Below are positions 4,935 through 13,979 of a stretch of DNA of 31,547 nucleotides, piece by piece (positions within the stretch are counted from its first letter, which is position 1; each line of letters starts with the position of its first letter). The notes below the pieces were generated by a model. It worked only from the letters and a program-made list of their open reading frames with translations, was not told the DNA's origin and searched no databases. The position numbers were made by a program, and so were the translations under genes. This stretch comes from a virus. The DNA lies in the IMG/VR virus record IMGVR_UViG_3300042474_001367, positions 1-31,547 of that record. One strand, 5' to 3'.

Positions 4935-6882
4935 TGAAGTAGTAAAGCGTAAGATTCAAGTACTAACTGCTGGCGGAGCACCACTACGCACGCACACCGC
5001 TATTTTTGTCCGCAAGGAAGGAAATAGGGTACGTTTTATTACTGAAGAGGGCAAGACATTTGACCTTCCTGCTGATGAAGTACAGATTAGCGATAAACTT
5101 GAGAGCAAGAAGTTTAGCAAGACCAAGAAGGGCGGCGCAGCAGCACCGTCAACCGAGGCTCCACGCGTCGGACGAGAGAATACGCTCCGAGGAATGACAG
5201 GAAATCAGCGAACGTTTGACGCTGGCAACGCAATGCAGCGCCGAATCTACCGATCACTGAAGAAGACGACAGGATGGTACAGCCTTTCGCTTGCAGAGCG
5301 CGTTCAAGCCAACATTTCCGCACTTCGCAAGGCTGGCATCTCTAACGATTTGATTCCAGGAGTTGTTGACCAGATGAGCCGCCAGTATTTCAGCGGCAAG
5401 GGCGCAACTACAAGCAAGACTGGTACGGCTGCAATCGCAGTTTTGGAAAAGTTTGCTGGTGGAAAGATCACTGGTGGCGTACGCCGCGTCATTGAGCGCG
5501 GAGTAAGCGCACGACGCGCAATGGGCGCTGGCAATGTGTACACCGAAGAGGGGAAAGTTGAGAAGCGAACAGGCAAGGGCAGGCGAGAGTTGATCCGAAC
5601 TGGATCACGTGGCGGCACAAGCCGAGTTCCAACCCCAACAGGCGGATATAGCGCCAAGGGTAAGGAAGTTACGACGGCTCGCGCGAAGGCTCTTGAGGCT
5701 GCAAGGCGCGTGAGCGGTGGGCTTGAGCAGATTGACGAGATGCCAGGATCCCCGCGACGATTTGGTAAAGCAAAGTTTAAGGGCGCACCTGAGGGCGCTG
5801 TTGAAAAGAAACTCGTTATTCAAGAAAACCGATTTATGGGTAAAGACGAAATGGGTAACGACATTCTCAAGCCGTTTAAGAAGACTGTCTCTCTTCTTTA
5901 CAAGGATGGGAAGTACTTTATTCCGAAGGGAAACGGATACTCTGCTATGGACACAAGGGAGACGAAGGAGTTCTTCCTTAAGGGCGGTAAGGTTGAGCGT
6001 AGGAACGTTTCCAAATCATCACCAACCGAAGGCAAGGGCAAGGCTACGACCAAGTTCCTTCTGCGCGAATCCCGAATTGGTGGTCGCATGAACGACGAGC
6101 GGCTTGTAACGATTGCTAAGGAGTTGATTAATCAGGCTCGCAGAACTGGCAACATTCCAAAGGAAGGCGGCTACACCGCGCTCCTTATGAATCAACCACA
6201 GTTCAAGGGAATGGACTCTAAGGACTTGCGCAGAATCATTGCAATTGCCAAGGCTGATGTCAAGTCAGCAAAGGTTGAGCGAAAAGAGAAGAAGCGCGGA
6301 CCTCGCGAGAAGACTGGCGGCAAGACAAAACTTAGCCTCACTGGTCGCGACATTACTGGCGAAGGAACTCCACGAACCCAAAAGGGCAAGGAGACTCGTG
6401 CTGCAATTGAGCGAGCAGAGCAGGATATTGTCCGAGAAGATCTTGAGAAGAAGGCTACCATCCGCAAGGAGCGAACCCGCGCACGTATCCGAGGCGAGAA
6501 GCCAACGGGCGCAATGCGTCCAGCCAAGCCGATCAGCATTACTGCTGCGCGCAGGATGGAGCAGGAAATTGCCGAAGGAAAGAAGCCAAGTAAGGTATTC
6601 ACAAAGCGAACGCCAAAGGCAATTGTCAAGTCCGCTGCAGCAGAAGGAAAGGTCAAGATTAAGGAGCCGCGACTTAACGCTCGCGACAAGGAAGCGCTTG
6701 CTCTCCTTGAGAAACTCCCAGACCGAACGTCCCGAATCAAGGCTGCAGACATGATGAAGATTAGTACAAAGGTCCGAACAAAGGCAATGAGCAAGAACCT
6801 GCTCAGCCTTGCTGGTATGTATGGTGCAAACTACATCCTCTCGCAACTTGGCGAAGAGGCAAGAAAGAAGGGGAAGCGTTAA
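4927..6882 (+). CDS. Very basic probable internal virion protein, 651 aa
   Basis: Residues 7-55 look like a small beta-barrel ([31 protein letters not shown]). The rest is Lys/Arg-rich, largely helical and low in complexity, especially residues 430-620, which alternate basic helices and Gly/Pro linkers. The C-terminus (about 620-651) is a hydrophobic helix, [20 protein letters not shown], followed by ARKKGKR. A very similar ending closes the proteins at 12343-12837 and 12839-13372. No enzyme motif is visible. The charge suggests binding to packaged DNA and the C-terminal helix suggests membrane or portal contact (inference). ATG at 4927 follows AAAGG, and the TAA overlaps the ATG of the fibre gene as TAATG. 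Confidence 0.75.
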   Translation: MADEVVKRKIQVLTAGGAPLRTHTAIFVRKEGNRVRFITEEGKTFDLPADEVQISDKLESKKFSKTKKGGAAAPSTEAPRVGRENTLRGMTGNQRTFDAGNAMQRRIYRSLKKTTGWYSLSLAERVQANISALRKAGISNDLIPGVVDQMSRQYFSGKGATTSKTGTAAIAVLEKFAGGKITGGVRRVIERGVSARRAMGAGNVYTEEGKVEKRTGKGRRELIRTGSRGGTSRVPTPTGGYSAKGKEVTTARAKALEAARRVSGGLEQIDEMPGSPRRFGKAKFKGAPEGAVEKKLVIQENRFMGKDEMGNDILKPFKKTVSLLYKDGKYFIPKGNGYSAMDTRETKEFFLKGGKVERRNVSKSSPTEGKGKATTKFLLRESRIGGRMNDERLVTIAKELINQARRTGNIPKEGGYTALLMNQPQFKGMDSKDLRRIIAIAKADVKSAKVERKEKKRGPREKTGGKTKLSLTGRDITGEGTPRTQKGKETRAAIERAEQDIVREDLEKKATIRKERTRARIRGEKPTGAMRPAKPISITAARRMEQEIAEGKKPSKVFTKRTPKAIVKSAAAEGKVKIKEPRLNARDKEALALLEKLPDRTSRIKAADMMKISTKVRTKAMSKNLLSLAGMYGANYILSQLGEEARKKGKR

Positions 6883-9800
6883 TGGCTAAGTGGACATCTT
6901 CTCAGCGCGTAAACATTTCTTGGAACGGGTACCACTTTGTTGGAGATGCTGGCACAGAGTTTGGCGTAGACGACTACCTCATTGAGGAACTAGCCGCCGA
7001 GTTTGCTCCAGTCGTTCCTGGCTTTACCGTCACGGAATACTTCCATACCCACGGCAGCGGAACGCATACCCACACGGATTACGTAGAGACTGCAGGCGAC
7101 ACGATGACTGGTGCGCTTATTGTCAACGCACCAATCACCTCGTCCGATGAGGTTAACGCAAATTACTTTGTCGCACAGAACGCTGGCAGCGAGGCTTCGT
7201 TCCGTGTCACTGCAACGGGAAGCCATGCAAAGATTCAGACCAACGATTATGCCGAGGTAAAGGATGGCGAGGCGTTTGCCGATATCCACGCAAAGAACAT
7301 TGAACTTGATTCAAGCATCACCCTAACCGATGCGACCATCACGAGGACTGGCGCTAACGCTCTTGCGATTAGCGGAGACCTAAACGTTGTTGGGGCGCTG
7401 ACGCAAGACGGTGATCAAGTGTCGCTCGTCGGACACACACATACGTACCTTGGTACGGAGTGGCTCACGGGCGAAGGCGTGCCCAGCAACACCCTTGGGA
7501 AGAACACTGACTTCTACATTGACACCGTTTCTTCCCTGTACTACAAGAAGGTCGGCGGCGTGTGGGTGCTTCAGGGAGACCTTGAGGGCGCTCAGGGTCC
7601 TGCTGGTCCTGCTGGTGCTGCTGGCGCTACAGGAGCAACTGGTCCTGCTGGTGCCACTGGTGCCACTGGCGCTACTGGTGCAACTGGAGCGACTGGAGCA
7701 ACTGGTCCTAAGGGAGATACTGGAGACACTGGTCCAGCGGGTCCTGCTGGTGAAGGACTCAGCATTAAGGGTACTGTTTCAACCGTCGGCGCGTTGCCGT
7801 CAACTGGAAACACCGAGGCTGATGCATACATTGTAACTGCAGACGGACATCTTTATGTTTGGAGTGGAACGGCATGGATTGACGTTGGACCAATTGTCGG
7901 TCCACAGGGCGAGACTGGGGAGACTGGTCCAGCAGGTCCACAGGGAGAAACTGGTCCAGCGGGACCTCAGGGAGAAGTTGGACCAACTGGTCCGCAGGGC
8001 GAGATTGGTCTTACTGGCGCAACTGGTCCACAGGGAGAGACTGGTCCAGCAGGCGCGGATGCCCTCTGGACCTTTACTGGTGCGTATAGCGGTGGCGCAT
8101 CTTATGCTGTAGGAGACGTTGCTACGTACAATGGACGAACGTGGTATCGCATTAATTCAAATGGCGGAAACGTCGGAGACACTCCAGCCGAAGGAACATT
8201 CTGGACGCTAATTGCCGAAAAGGGAGATACTGGAGATACTGGTCCGACAGGTGCTACTGGCGCTCAAGGTGAGACTGGTGCTACTGGCGCTCAGGGTCCA
8301 AGTGGCGTTGTTACCGTTACTGCCCCAATCCTTAATACTGGGACAAGTAGCGCGGCAGATCTAAGCCTTGACATCGGGACTGGCGCTACGCAAGTAGCCG
8401 CTGGAGATCACGTCCATAGCGGCGCTGGTACGGCTACGGTTGTTCAAGAGTATGTTAAGAACGACACCGAGGCTAAGGTCAAGGGAGACGTTGTATACAT
8501 CTCTAGCGCAGACGGTACAAATCCAATCGTTTCGTTTGCAGATGCTGATAGCGAATCCACATCAAGCAAGACTCTTGGTCTTCTTGCTCAGGACCTTGGA
8601 ACCAATGCACACGGCTATGTAATCACTCAGGGTATTCTTTCTGGCATTGATACAAGCGCAGCATCCACCGAGGGAGTTTCTGTTTGGCTGTCATCAACCG
8701 CTGGCAAGTTGACATTTGGTGCACCACCTGCAAAGCCAGCCCACAGCGTATACCTTGGCGTAGTTACAAAGAAGAATGCCAGCACTGGTGAGGTGTTTGT
8801 AAACGTCCAGAACGGCTACGAACTTGAAGAGTTGCACAATGTCAACATTGCCTCAACTCCTGCAGATAAGGATTTGCTCTACTGGGATAACAGCACCTCT
8901 TTCTACAAGATGGGTAGTGCTGCGACAATCGGTCTTTCAACCACAAGCCATACGCATGCGGGCGGAGGGGGAGATGTTGTTGGACCATCATCGGCTCTTG
9001 ACAACACATTGCCACGTTTTGATACGACAACTGGGAAACTAATTCAGGGGAGCAGCGTTTTTATTAACGATTCTGATGTTGCGTTTATGCCTGCGGCTAC
9101 AGCAACAAAGGTAATTACAGTTGCTCAATCCGCATCCCCATCCGTTAATATGTCAAGTGGGGATCTGTTTGTTTACGATAGCCTTACGCCATCTCTTGTC
9201 TGGACTCAAACAGCAGACTTCTCAAGCAACACAACTGGAACACTTACATTCCCATCTGGCGCTCAGCAAGGGGACTATGTTGTTCTATATGTAGCATCTG
9301 ACGGAAGTGCTCCGACAATGACATCTACTGGGTGGACACTGCTTCAATCTGGAAACCCAAGCACGCATCCATTTGCATGCTGGCAGAAGCAGATGGGCGC
9401 TACGCCAGATACTGATGTGACTGTTGGTGGAATTAGTACGGCGAGCGCAGCGATTGCTCGTGCATACCGAGGAACTACGGGAGCAGGGGCAAGCGCAGGT
9501 ACGTCCTCAACAACTGGCATGCCTGATGCGCCGACGGTAACGCCAACAGCAAATGGATCAATTGTCATTGCTTTCGGCAGTCTTGATGACGATGCTGGCA
9601 TTACATCGTCAGCGCCCGCTACGTACGGAAATTATGCTGCAATTGAGTCCTCTGCAAGTAAAGTCACTCTTTATAGCGCTGACAAATTTAACGTATCTAC
9701 TTCAGAAAACCCAGCCGCCTTTGCTGGAGGTGGTAGTGACGAATGGGGAGCAGTGACAGTTTCAATGTCTCCAGCAACAAAAGGAACATTCTCATTTACA

Positions 9801-9998
9801 AGCACGCCGACGCAATCTGTTGGGGCATACGGAACAGTTGATGGATCTGTTAAAATTTTCCACATTAAAGGAACAATTGGTGTTCACTTCCCAGCATCTG
9901 TTTCATACATTGGTGGAACCCCCTCTGCGTTTCCAATTCTCGCAACTCTCGTGACATCGGACGGCGGAGCAACATGGGTATGCACATATGCGTCGTAG
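6882..9998 (+). CDS. Tail fibre with collagen-like repeats and carbohydrate-binding module, 1038 aa
   Basis: A modular fibre. Residues 54-66 contain [13 protein letters not shown], a His-rich motif common in phage fibres, followed by a repeat-like region to about 230. Three collagen-like Gly-X-Y stretches lie at about 236-291, 340-393 and 446-474, rich in GPAG, GATG and GPQGE. Between the first two is a module containing [19 protein letters not shown], frequent in phage fibres. Between the last two (395-446) is a CBM5/12-like chitin-type module ([17 protein letters not shown]). Residues 475-720 hold a fibre shaft with another HTH motif, and residues 750-1038 form beta-sandwich tip domains. 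Collagen-like stretches give trimeric rods. Role: host recognition and attachment. Confidence 0.88.
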   Translation: MAKWTSSQRVNISWNGYHFVGDAGTEFGVDDYLIEELAAEFAPVVPGFTVTEYFHTHGSGTHTHTDYVETAGDTMTGALIVNAPITSSDEVNANYFVAQNAGSEASFRVTATGSHAKIQTNDYAEVKDGEAFADIHAKNIELDSSITLTDATITRTGANALAISGDLNVVGALTQDGDQVSLVGHTHTYLGTEWLTGEGVPSNTLGKNTDFYIDTVSSLYYKKVGGVWVLQGDLEGAQGPAGPAGAAGATGATGPAGATGATGATGATGATGATGPKGDTGDTGPAGPAGEGLSIKGTVSTVGALPSTGNTEADAYIVTADGHLYVWSGTAWIDVGPIVGPQGETGETGPAGPQGETGPAGPQGEVGPTGPQGEIGLTGATGPQGETGPAGADALWTFTGAYSGGASYAVGDVATYNGRTWYRINSNGGNVGDTPAEGTFWTLIAEKGDTGDTGPTGATGAQGETGATGAQGPSGVVTVTAPILNTGTSSAADLSLDIGTGATQVAAGDHVHSGAGTATVVQEYVKNDTEAKVKGDVVYISSADGTNPIVSFADADSESTSSKTLGLLAQDLGTNAHGYVITQGILSGIDTSAASTEGVSVWLSSTAGKLTFGAPPAKPAHSVYLGVVTKKNASTGEVFVNVQNGYELEELHNVNIASTPADKDLLYWDNSTSFYKMGSAATIGLSTTSHTHAGGGGDVVGPSSALDNTLPRFDTTTGKLIQGSSVFINDSDVAFMPAATATKVITVAQSASPSVNMSSGDLFVYDSLTPSLVWTQTADFSSNTTGTLTFPSGAQQGDYVVLYVASDGSAPTMTSTGWTLLQSGNPSTHPFACWQKQMGATPDTDVTVGGISTASAAIARAYRGTTGAGASAGTSSTTGMPDAPTVTPTANGSIVIAFGSLDDDAGITSSAPATYGNYAAIESSASKVTLYSADKFNVSTSENPAAFAGGGSDEWGAVTVSMSPATKGTFSFTSTPTQSVGAYGTVDGSVKIFHIKGTIGVHFPASVSYIGGTPSAFPILATLVTSDGGATWVCTYAS
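7623..7703 (+). repeat. 9-bp tandem repeats encoding Gly-Ala-Thr
   Basis: Nine consecutive 9-base units, mostly of the form GGN-GCN-ACT, with one Gly-Pro-Ala unit at 7641-7649, encode the first collagen-like stretch of the fibre. Third positions vary between units, so the array has been stable long enough to diverge. Repeats of this kind can gain or lose units by slippage and change fibre length. Confidence 0.8.
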
Positions 9999-10854
9999 TC
10001 CAGCGATTAGCGGTCAAAGAAGGCTTAAATGGGTTTACAGTTCGTATAGCCTTTTGGTAAGTTCAAGCACGCATCAAATTAATTTAGATACTTCTAGAGC
10101 GCACAGGATTGTTGTTATTAATTACGCAACAGCAAATGGAACAACCACTACGCCAGACTCGGTTGTAATGGACGATCTTATTCCTACGGTTACTAACGGA
10201 ACATATACTGATGTATTTGGCATGTCATATACAGATAACGCTGGGACCGAAGGAACTGGTCTTGTAATATCAATTTTTGATGTAAGTGCTGGATCTACAG
10301 TATTTGAAGTTCAGGGTCAGACAGCAGAAGATTATTATGGATCAATGCTTCTTGTATTTTACGATTCTGGAGGAACAGATGCGCTTGAGTCAAAGTCATT
10401 TACATCCTCAAGAGACGACCAGACCGACTACAGTTACGATGCAAATTACACGAGTATAAAGTTCTGGGGAATTAACGAATCAAGTACACTTGCTCTACAC
10501 GAACAGAACGTTACTGGCGCAACAATTACTGGATTGTCACCATCTGCTCAAGCGCTAATCGTTCTATATCACGGTTATGGTAATAATTATGCTGCAGCAA
10601 GTGCTGATGTTGAGCACAGCGATTCAAACGAAGGATTTTGTATTCTACGAAAAACTGCTGGTGAGATAAATACAAAAGTAACTCCAGTGTTTAAAATAAA
10701 AGTAGACGCTGCAAATCCAGAAGGGCAGGGAACTTCTTCATGGGCTGGATTTAATGTATATAGCGGAACGCAATTTGGTAGCACCTCAGATCTTTATTTA
10801 AGCACAAACACTGGATTTTCCCAGGGGGATATACTAGGCGCACTTATATTTTAG
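9988..10854 (+). CDS. Second receptor-binding or fibre-tip protein, up to 288 aa
   Basis: The protein is rich in Thr, Ser, Gly and alternating hydrophobics with few charges, typical of beta-sandwich fibre tips. Examples are [26 protein letters not shown] and [13 protein letters not shown]. It directly follows the fibre and precedes a tail assembly chaperone, so host binding is the likely role. ATG at 9988 overlaps the fibre stop by 11 bases but has no good ribosome site. An AAAGAAGG at 10018-10025 precedes an out-of-frame ATG that stops after six codons, and an in-frame TTG (near 10051) is another option, so the start is uncertain. The sequence is about 40% GC against about 50% around it, with AT-rich codons, suggesting recent acquisition. 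Confidence 0.7.
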   Translation: MRRSPAISGQRRLKWVYSSYSLLVSSSTHQINLDTSRAHRIVVINYATANGTTTTPDSVVMDDLIPTVTNGTYTDVFGMSYTDNAGTEGTGLVISIFDVSAGSTVFEVQGQTAEDYYGSMLLVFYDSGGTDALESKSFTSSRDDQTDYSYDANYTSIKFWGINESSTLALHEQNVTGATITGLSPSAQALIVLYHGYGNNYAAASADVEHSDSNEGFCILRKTAGEINTKVTPVFKIKVDAANPEGQGTSSWAGFNVYSGTQFGSTSDLYLSTNTGFSQGDILGALIF

Positions 10855-10862
10855 GAGGAGTT

Positions 10863-11315
10863 ATGGAAAAATATGTTTTTGTAAATGGTCAAGATGTCGT
10901 AAAGTATCCAGTCTCAACACAAGATCTTATTGATATTATTGGCGTAGAGGCTACATCTGTTCAGCAGAAAATTGACGCTGGGATTCACAAAGTTTTCCCA
11001 AGTCCAAAAGGTTCTGACTGGAAAAAGACTTACGTGGAAAAGAATCCTCGCTGGGTAGGAGACTCGTGGGTTGAGGTATGGGAAGAGCGGGATGCTACCC
11101 CAGAGGAACTAGAAGAGCGCGCTAGTGCAAAATGGGAAATTATCCGACGATATCGTACCGAACTTCTTGCCGACACAGACTGGACACAGTTTGTTGATGT
11201 TCCTCTAAGCGTTGAAAAAAAGCAGGAGTTTGCTGATTACCGACAAGCCCTACGCGACATTACGGATCAGCCAGATCCATTTGACATCTGGTTCCCAGAG
11301 GTCCCAAATGCCTAA
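10863..11315 (+). CDS. Phage tail assembly chaperone (Phage_tail_APC family), 150 aa
   Basis: Residues 91-148 match the family signature: W-x-x-I-R-x-x-R-x-x-L-L, then TDWTQFVDVPL, then YRQALRDIT and a closing P-x-DIWFPEVP. Such proteins are found next to tail fibre genes and help fibres or tail components fold or assemble. They may not remain in the particle. The N-terminal 70 residues are less conserved and probably contact the fibre. Start is ATG at 10863 after AGGAGG, a strong site. The last codons overlap the ATG of the peptidase gene. The position after two fibre genes fits the assignment well. Confidence 0.85.
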   Translation: MEKYVFVNGQDVVKYPVSTQDLIDIIGVEATSVQQKIDAGIHKVFPSPKGSDWKKTYVEKNPRWVGDSWVEVWEERDATPEELEERASAKWEIIRRYRTELLADTDWTQFVDVPLSVEKKQEFADYRQALRDITDQPDPFDIWFPEVPNA

Positions 11316-11877
11316 ACTAAAGATCCGATCTCAACTTCCTCATGTTGAGAAGGGCGGCGTACTAGATGACTGCGGACCATCGTCTGCTGCATGCGCAACG
11401 TCGTGGGTTCTTGAAAAAGACATTACGGCAAAGCAGGGAATTGACGCGAAGGTCAAGGCAACTGGTCGTCCAGACAAGCCAGGAGTTGCAGATAATGCGA
11501 CATCAATGGCAGAAATAATTAAGATTGCTAAGGAGTTGGGGGCAAATGGTCGCTGGGCAAGAGACTGGGACGACGTTGTTAGTAGCCTTAAGAAAGGCGC
11601 TGCAATTGTCATCAACGTTCAGGCTGCAAGGTTCTACCCACCACAGGCAATCAGCGCATGGCACAAGCGGTTTGTTGGTCGGCACGCTGGTGCTACCTAT
11701 GGGCACATGGCTGCTGCGGTGTGGGATAAGGAGTTTGGATTTCAGTTTGCTGACCCGACTTTCTCAGGACTTAAGGCAGAGAAGTACGCAGTCACAGTGA
11801 CAGAAAAGGAACTAAAGGCAATTGCATCAAGCAAGGGGGATGCTCCGCACAGCCGATGCATCATCATCAAGGCGTGA
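11308..11877 (+). CDS. C39-like cysteine peptidase, 189 aa
   Basis: A papain-like peptidase core is visible. Cys22 lies in DDCGPSSAACA, the nucleophile motif of C39-type peptidases. His133 lies in YGHMAAAVW, and Asp149 in FQFADPTFSG completes the probable triad. There is no signal peptide, membrane segment or cell-wall-binding domain. I start at ATG 11308, which overlaps the chaperone stop by eight bases. Related domains in phages occur as the catalytic part of endolysins and in virion-associated enzymes, and C39 enzymes elsewhere cleave double-glycine leaders. Here the gene lies between tail and packaging genes, so it could be the lysin, a virion-borne wall peptidase or a processing protease. 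The sequence does not decide. Confidence 0.75.
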   Translation: MPKLKIRSQLPHVEKGGVLDDCGPSSAACATSWVLEKDITAKQGIDAKVKATGRPDKPGVADNATSMAEIIKIAKELGANGRWARDWDDVVSSLKKGAAIVINVQAARFYPPQAISAWHKRFVGRHAGATYGHMAAAVWDKEFGFQFADPTFSGLKAEKYAVTVTEKELKAIASSKGDAPHSRCIIIKA

Positions 11878-12350
11878 CTGAACTAGCCCCTGTATTGACC
11901 AACTGCTCTGCCTGCCGTAGCCCATTTGTTGAGGCGATCAACAAGAAGATGAAGGAAGGCGTTGCGGACGTAAAGATCAGCGAATGGCTCAAGGAGAACG
12001 GTGGCTACATCAGCCGAGTGAGTCTTGGGAAGCACAAGCGCGACCACCTTGTAGAGCGCCACGAAGCGGCTAGGATCGCCGCCAAGAAGGTCCTAGAGAA
12101 GCAGGCAAAGACGATCAAGGCAAAAGGCGACCTCGCCTCGCTAGTGGCAAATCAGGTGTATAATATGGTGGAAGACGGGGCACTGATGCCGACGCTGGCA
12201 GAGGGGCTTCGTGCTCAGGAAATGATTGATCGTCGGCAAGAGAAGGGCGCAGACCGAGATCTTACGATCATGCTGGCTCAGGTTCTGGGCGGTGCAATGA
12301 TTGTTGAAGGAACAGCGGAAGAAGTTGAACAGGAGCAGATTGATGCGTAA
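11874..12350 (+). CDS. Probable small terminase subunit, 158 aa
   Basis: The N-terminal region has C11-S-A-C14 and, after about 40 residues containing a helix-turn-helix-like segment (DVKISEWLKENGGYISRVSLGKH), H54-x3-H58, which together could bind zinc. The remainder is helical: a Lys/Ala-rich helix (68-85), then two more to residue 145, and an acidic tail. Small size, a DNA-binding-like N-terminus, a helical oligomerisation region and position upstream of the large terminase fit a small terminase, which recognises the packaging site. Sequence similarity to a known family was not recognised, and five genes intervene before the large subunit. GTG at 11874 forms a GTGA overlap. ATG at 11856 is an alternative. 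Confidence 0.55.
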   Translation: MTELAPVLTNCSACRSPFVEAINKKMKEGVADVKISEWLKENGGYISRVSLGKHKRDHLVERHEAARIAAKKVLEKQAKTIKAKGDLASLVANQVYNMVEDGALMPTLAEGLRAQEMIDRRQEKGADRDLTIMLAQVLGGAMIVEGTAEEVEQEQIDA

Positions 12351-12837
12351 GAAGAAGGGTAGCAAATACCTACGAAAGGCTACGGGGCTTAAGGCTTCTC
12401 AAATGATCCGTCAGGGTAACTTCCGTGCCGCTGCCCGAATGATCGGGCACTCTGTTGACCCAGAAAATCCAGTTGCTGCTGGTAAGAAGAAGATGTCTCC
12501 GAAGTTGCTATCAAAGGCTGCTGCAATTTATAAAGATCAAGTTAAGAATAAGAAGAGCCTTGGTCGCGCCGCCGCAAAGGAAATTAGTTTTGCTCGTGGA
12601 AACGCACGACTAATTAGGGTTACCGACTCGCTCCCAACAGTTGCAAATAAAATGCCAGTGTTTAAGGACGTTAAAGTAGTGGCATCAAAGAATATTGCAA
12701 AGTCCCTAAAGAATGCTTCCGCCTTTATTGAAGGCGGTAAGGTCGCCCGCACTGCGGCTCGTGGTGCAGGTGTATTTGGTATTACTGCTATGGTGGCTAG
12801 CCACTTGGCAGGAGAAGTAAGAAAGAAGAAGGGTTGA
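12343..12837 (+). CDS. Basic protein with hydrophobic C-terminus ending in ExRKK, 164 aa
   Basis: Strongly basic, with RKKKGSKYLRKATGLK at the start and Lys-rich helices throughout. Residues 136-156 are a small-residue hydrophobic helix (TAARGAGVFGITAMVASHLA), followed by GEVRKKKG. That ending resembles those of the proteins at 4927-6882 and 12839-13372. Start is ATG at 12343 with AGGAG seven bases upstream, overlapping the previous stop as ATGCGTAA. A longer TTG form from 12301 lacks a ribosome site and is rejected. The protein has no recognised family. The charge and C-terminal helix suggest a DNA-associated internal protein that can contact a membrane or portal (inference). Confidence 0.7.
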   Translation: MRKKKGSKYLRKATGLKASQMIRQGNFRAAARMIGHSVDPENPVAAGKKKMSPKLLSKAAAIYKDQVKNKKSLGRAAAKEISFARGNARLIRVTDSLPTVANKMPVFKDVKVVASKNIAKSLKNASAFIEGGKVARTAARGAGVFGITAMVASHLAGEVRKKKG

Positions 12838-12838
12838 T

Positions 12839-13372
12839 ATGGCTGGAAAGAAGAAGTTCGCTCCACGCAAACTCAAGTCCCCGAAGCGAGAGGTCGGAGT
12901 CAATGCTGCCCTTCTTGCTGGCGGTGGTGCTGCGGGTACTGTAATCGGAGCAAAGATCGGTGGAGCACGTGGTCGTGCTGGTCTCCGAAGTCGTCTTGTT
13001 GATGCAACGCGTCAGGCAAAGTTTGCATATGACACCGATATGGGAGTTATTACATCGGGCAAGGATAAGGGCTGGTCACGAGCAGAAGTCAACAAGGCTG
13101 ATACTGCTGTAAGCCGACTTGCAACAAAGGAAGCAAAGCGATACAACTACAAGAGCCAATCATACAAGGGTATTGTTGGTTCAAATGCAGACATTAAGAG
13201 CGGTAGGTATCCTAACGCTAACGCTTTTGCACGGAAGAACACACGAGATGCAATGCGTGGCGCTGCATCAAGCCGTGGCGCACGACGTGGTGCCGCAGTC
13301 GGTGGTCTGAGTGGCGTTGCGTTGTCTGCGCTTGCGCAGGCTGTTGCGCGAGAACTTCGTAAGAAGCGATAA
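12839..13372 (+). CDS. Basic glycine-zipper protein with two hydrophobic segments, 177 aa
   Basis: After a Lys/Arg-rich start (residues 1-18) comes a hydrophobic glycine-zipper segment, VNAALLAGGGAAGTVIGAKI (21-40). The middle is basic and soluble-looking. Residues 150-170 form a second hydrophobic segment, GAAVGGLSGVALSALAQAVA, followed by RELRKKR. This final tail matches those of two other proteins in the window. The two segments with close GxxxG-type spacing could form a helical hairpin in a membrane. The gene begins two bases after the TGA of its neighbour, to which it may be distantly related in layout. Likely an internal or ejected virion protein (inference). No database family is recognised. 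Confidence 0.7.
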   Translation: MAGKKKFAPRKLKSPKREVGVNAALLAGGGAAGTVIGAKIGGARGRAGLRSRLVDATRQAKFAYDTDMGVITSGKDKGWSRAEVNKADTAVSRLATKEAKRYNYKSQSYKGIVGSNADIKSGRYPNANAFARKNTRDAMRGAASSRGARRGAAVGGLSGVALSALAQAVARELRKKR

Positions 13373-13383
13373 GGAGAAATCCA

Positions 13384-13785
13384 ATGACGGAGAGGGATAG
13401 GGTTCGTGATTACCTTGGAAGAATCAAGGACGACATGAACCTTCGGCAATGGACAATTAAGGTGTCAGATGATCTGCCCCCTGATGACTCTTGGGCTGAC
13501 GTTGAGGTAAGCCAGAATCTCTGGACTGCCACAGTACGGATCAGCAATGACTTCTTTAAGGAGTCGCCAGAGCATCAGAGGGAGATCTTGGCACATGAAC
13601 TTTCGCATGTTCACTATGGGTCTTTGGAGCGCCTCGTTGAGTCGCTTGATAAGATCTTGGGCGATCAAGCCTATAAAATCCTAGAGCACCTTTGGGATAT
13701 TGAATCGGAGCGCGCAGCGGACTCTATCGCAGTCCCTCTCGGTAGGTCCCTGCCGCTTCCTAACTTTAAGGGTGGGAAAAGATGA
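13384..13785 (+). CDS. Minimal HExxH zinc metallopeptidase, 133 aa
   Basis: Residues 69-77, LAHELSHVH, contain the zinc-binding HExxH signature with H71, E72 and H75. About 34 residues later ERAAD (E109-D113) supplies the third ligand and the helix typical of gluzincin-type enzymes such as the M48 group. The N-terminal 60 residues form a small beta region ending in an aromatic strand (LWTATVRIS) next to the active-site helix. At 133 residues it is near the minimum for such a fold, without a propeptide, signal or membrane segment, so it would act in the cytoplasm or the particle. ATG at 13384 follows AAGGAG. The substrate is unknown, with scaffold or another virion protein possible. Confidence 0.75.
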   Translation: MTERDRVRDYLGRIKDDMNLRQWTIKVSDDLPPDDSWADVEVSQNLWTATVRISNDFFKESPEHQREILAHELSHVHYGSLERLVESLDKILGDQAYKILEHLWDIESERAADSIAVPLGRSLPLPNFKGGKR

Positions 13786-13979
13786 GTGTACGAAAACTAG
13801 TTAACCCGATGAAGCAAGAAAAGAAGCCGCTTCAGAATATTGATAAGTGGAACCCTCCTACAAAGAAGGACCCTATTAAGATTCCACGTGCAACAATTAC
13901 TGACAACTATATTTCTGTCCCAGATCAGTACATCCCTGAGGAGCCACCTACGGTGAGAACTCGGAGGAAGAATGCCTAA
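13782..13979 (+). CDS. Small Pro/Lys-rich protein, 65 aa
   Basis: ATG at 13782 overlaps the metallopeptidase stop as ATGA, with GGTGGG upstream. The protein is rich in Pro, Lys and Asn (KKPLQNIDKWNPPTKKDPIK) and likely unstructured, with one beta-prone stretch TITDNYISVPDQYI and a basic end. No family or motif recognised. Tight overlaps on both sides support translation. It may be a partner or linker peptide of a virion protein, but nothing specific is visible. Confidence 0.6.
   Translation: MSVRKLVNPMKQEKKPLQNIDKWNPPTKKDPIKIPRATITDNYISVPDQYIPEEPPTVRTRRKNA

Noticed and set aside
6192-6846. Two long minus-strand frames (200 and 193 codons)
   Set aside because: Mirror images of the Lys/Arg-rich 651-aa gene, giving Ser/Leu/Arg-rich products with no starts of quality.
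7623-7703. Tandem repeats as a CRISPR array
   Set aside because: Units are 9 bases without spacers and encode Gly-X-Y in frame.
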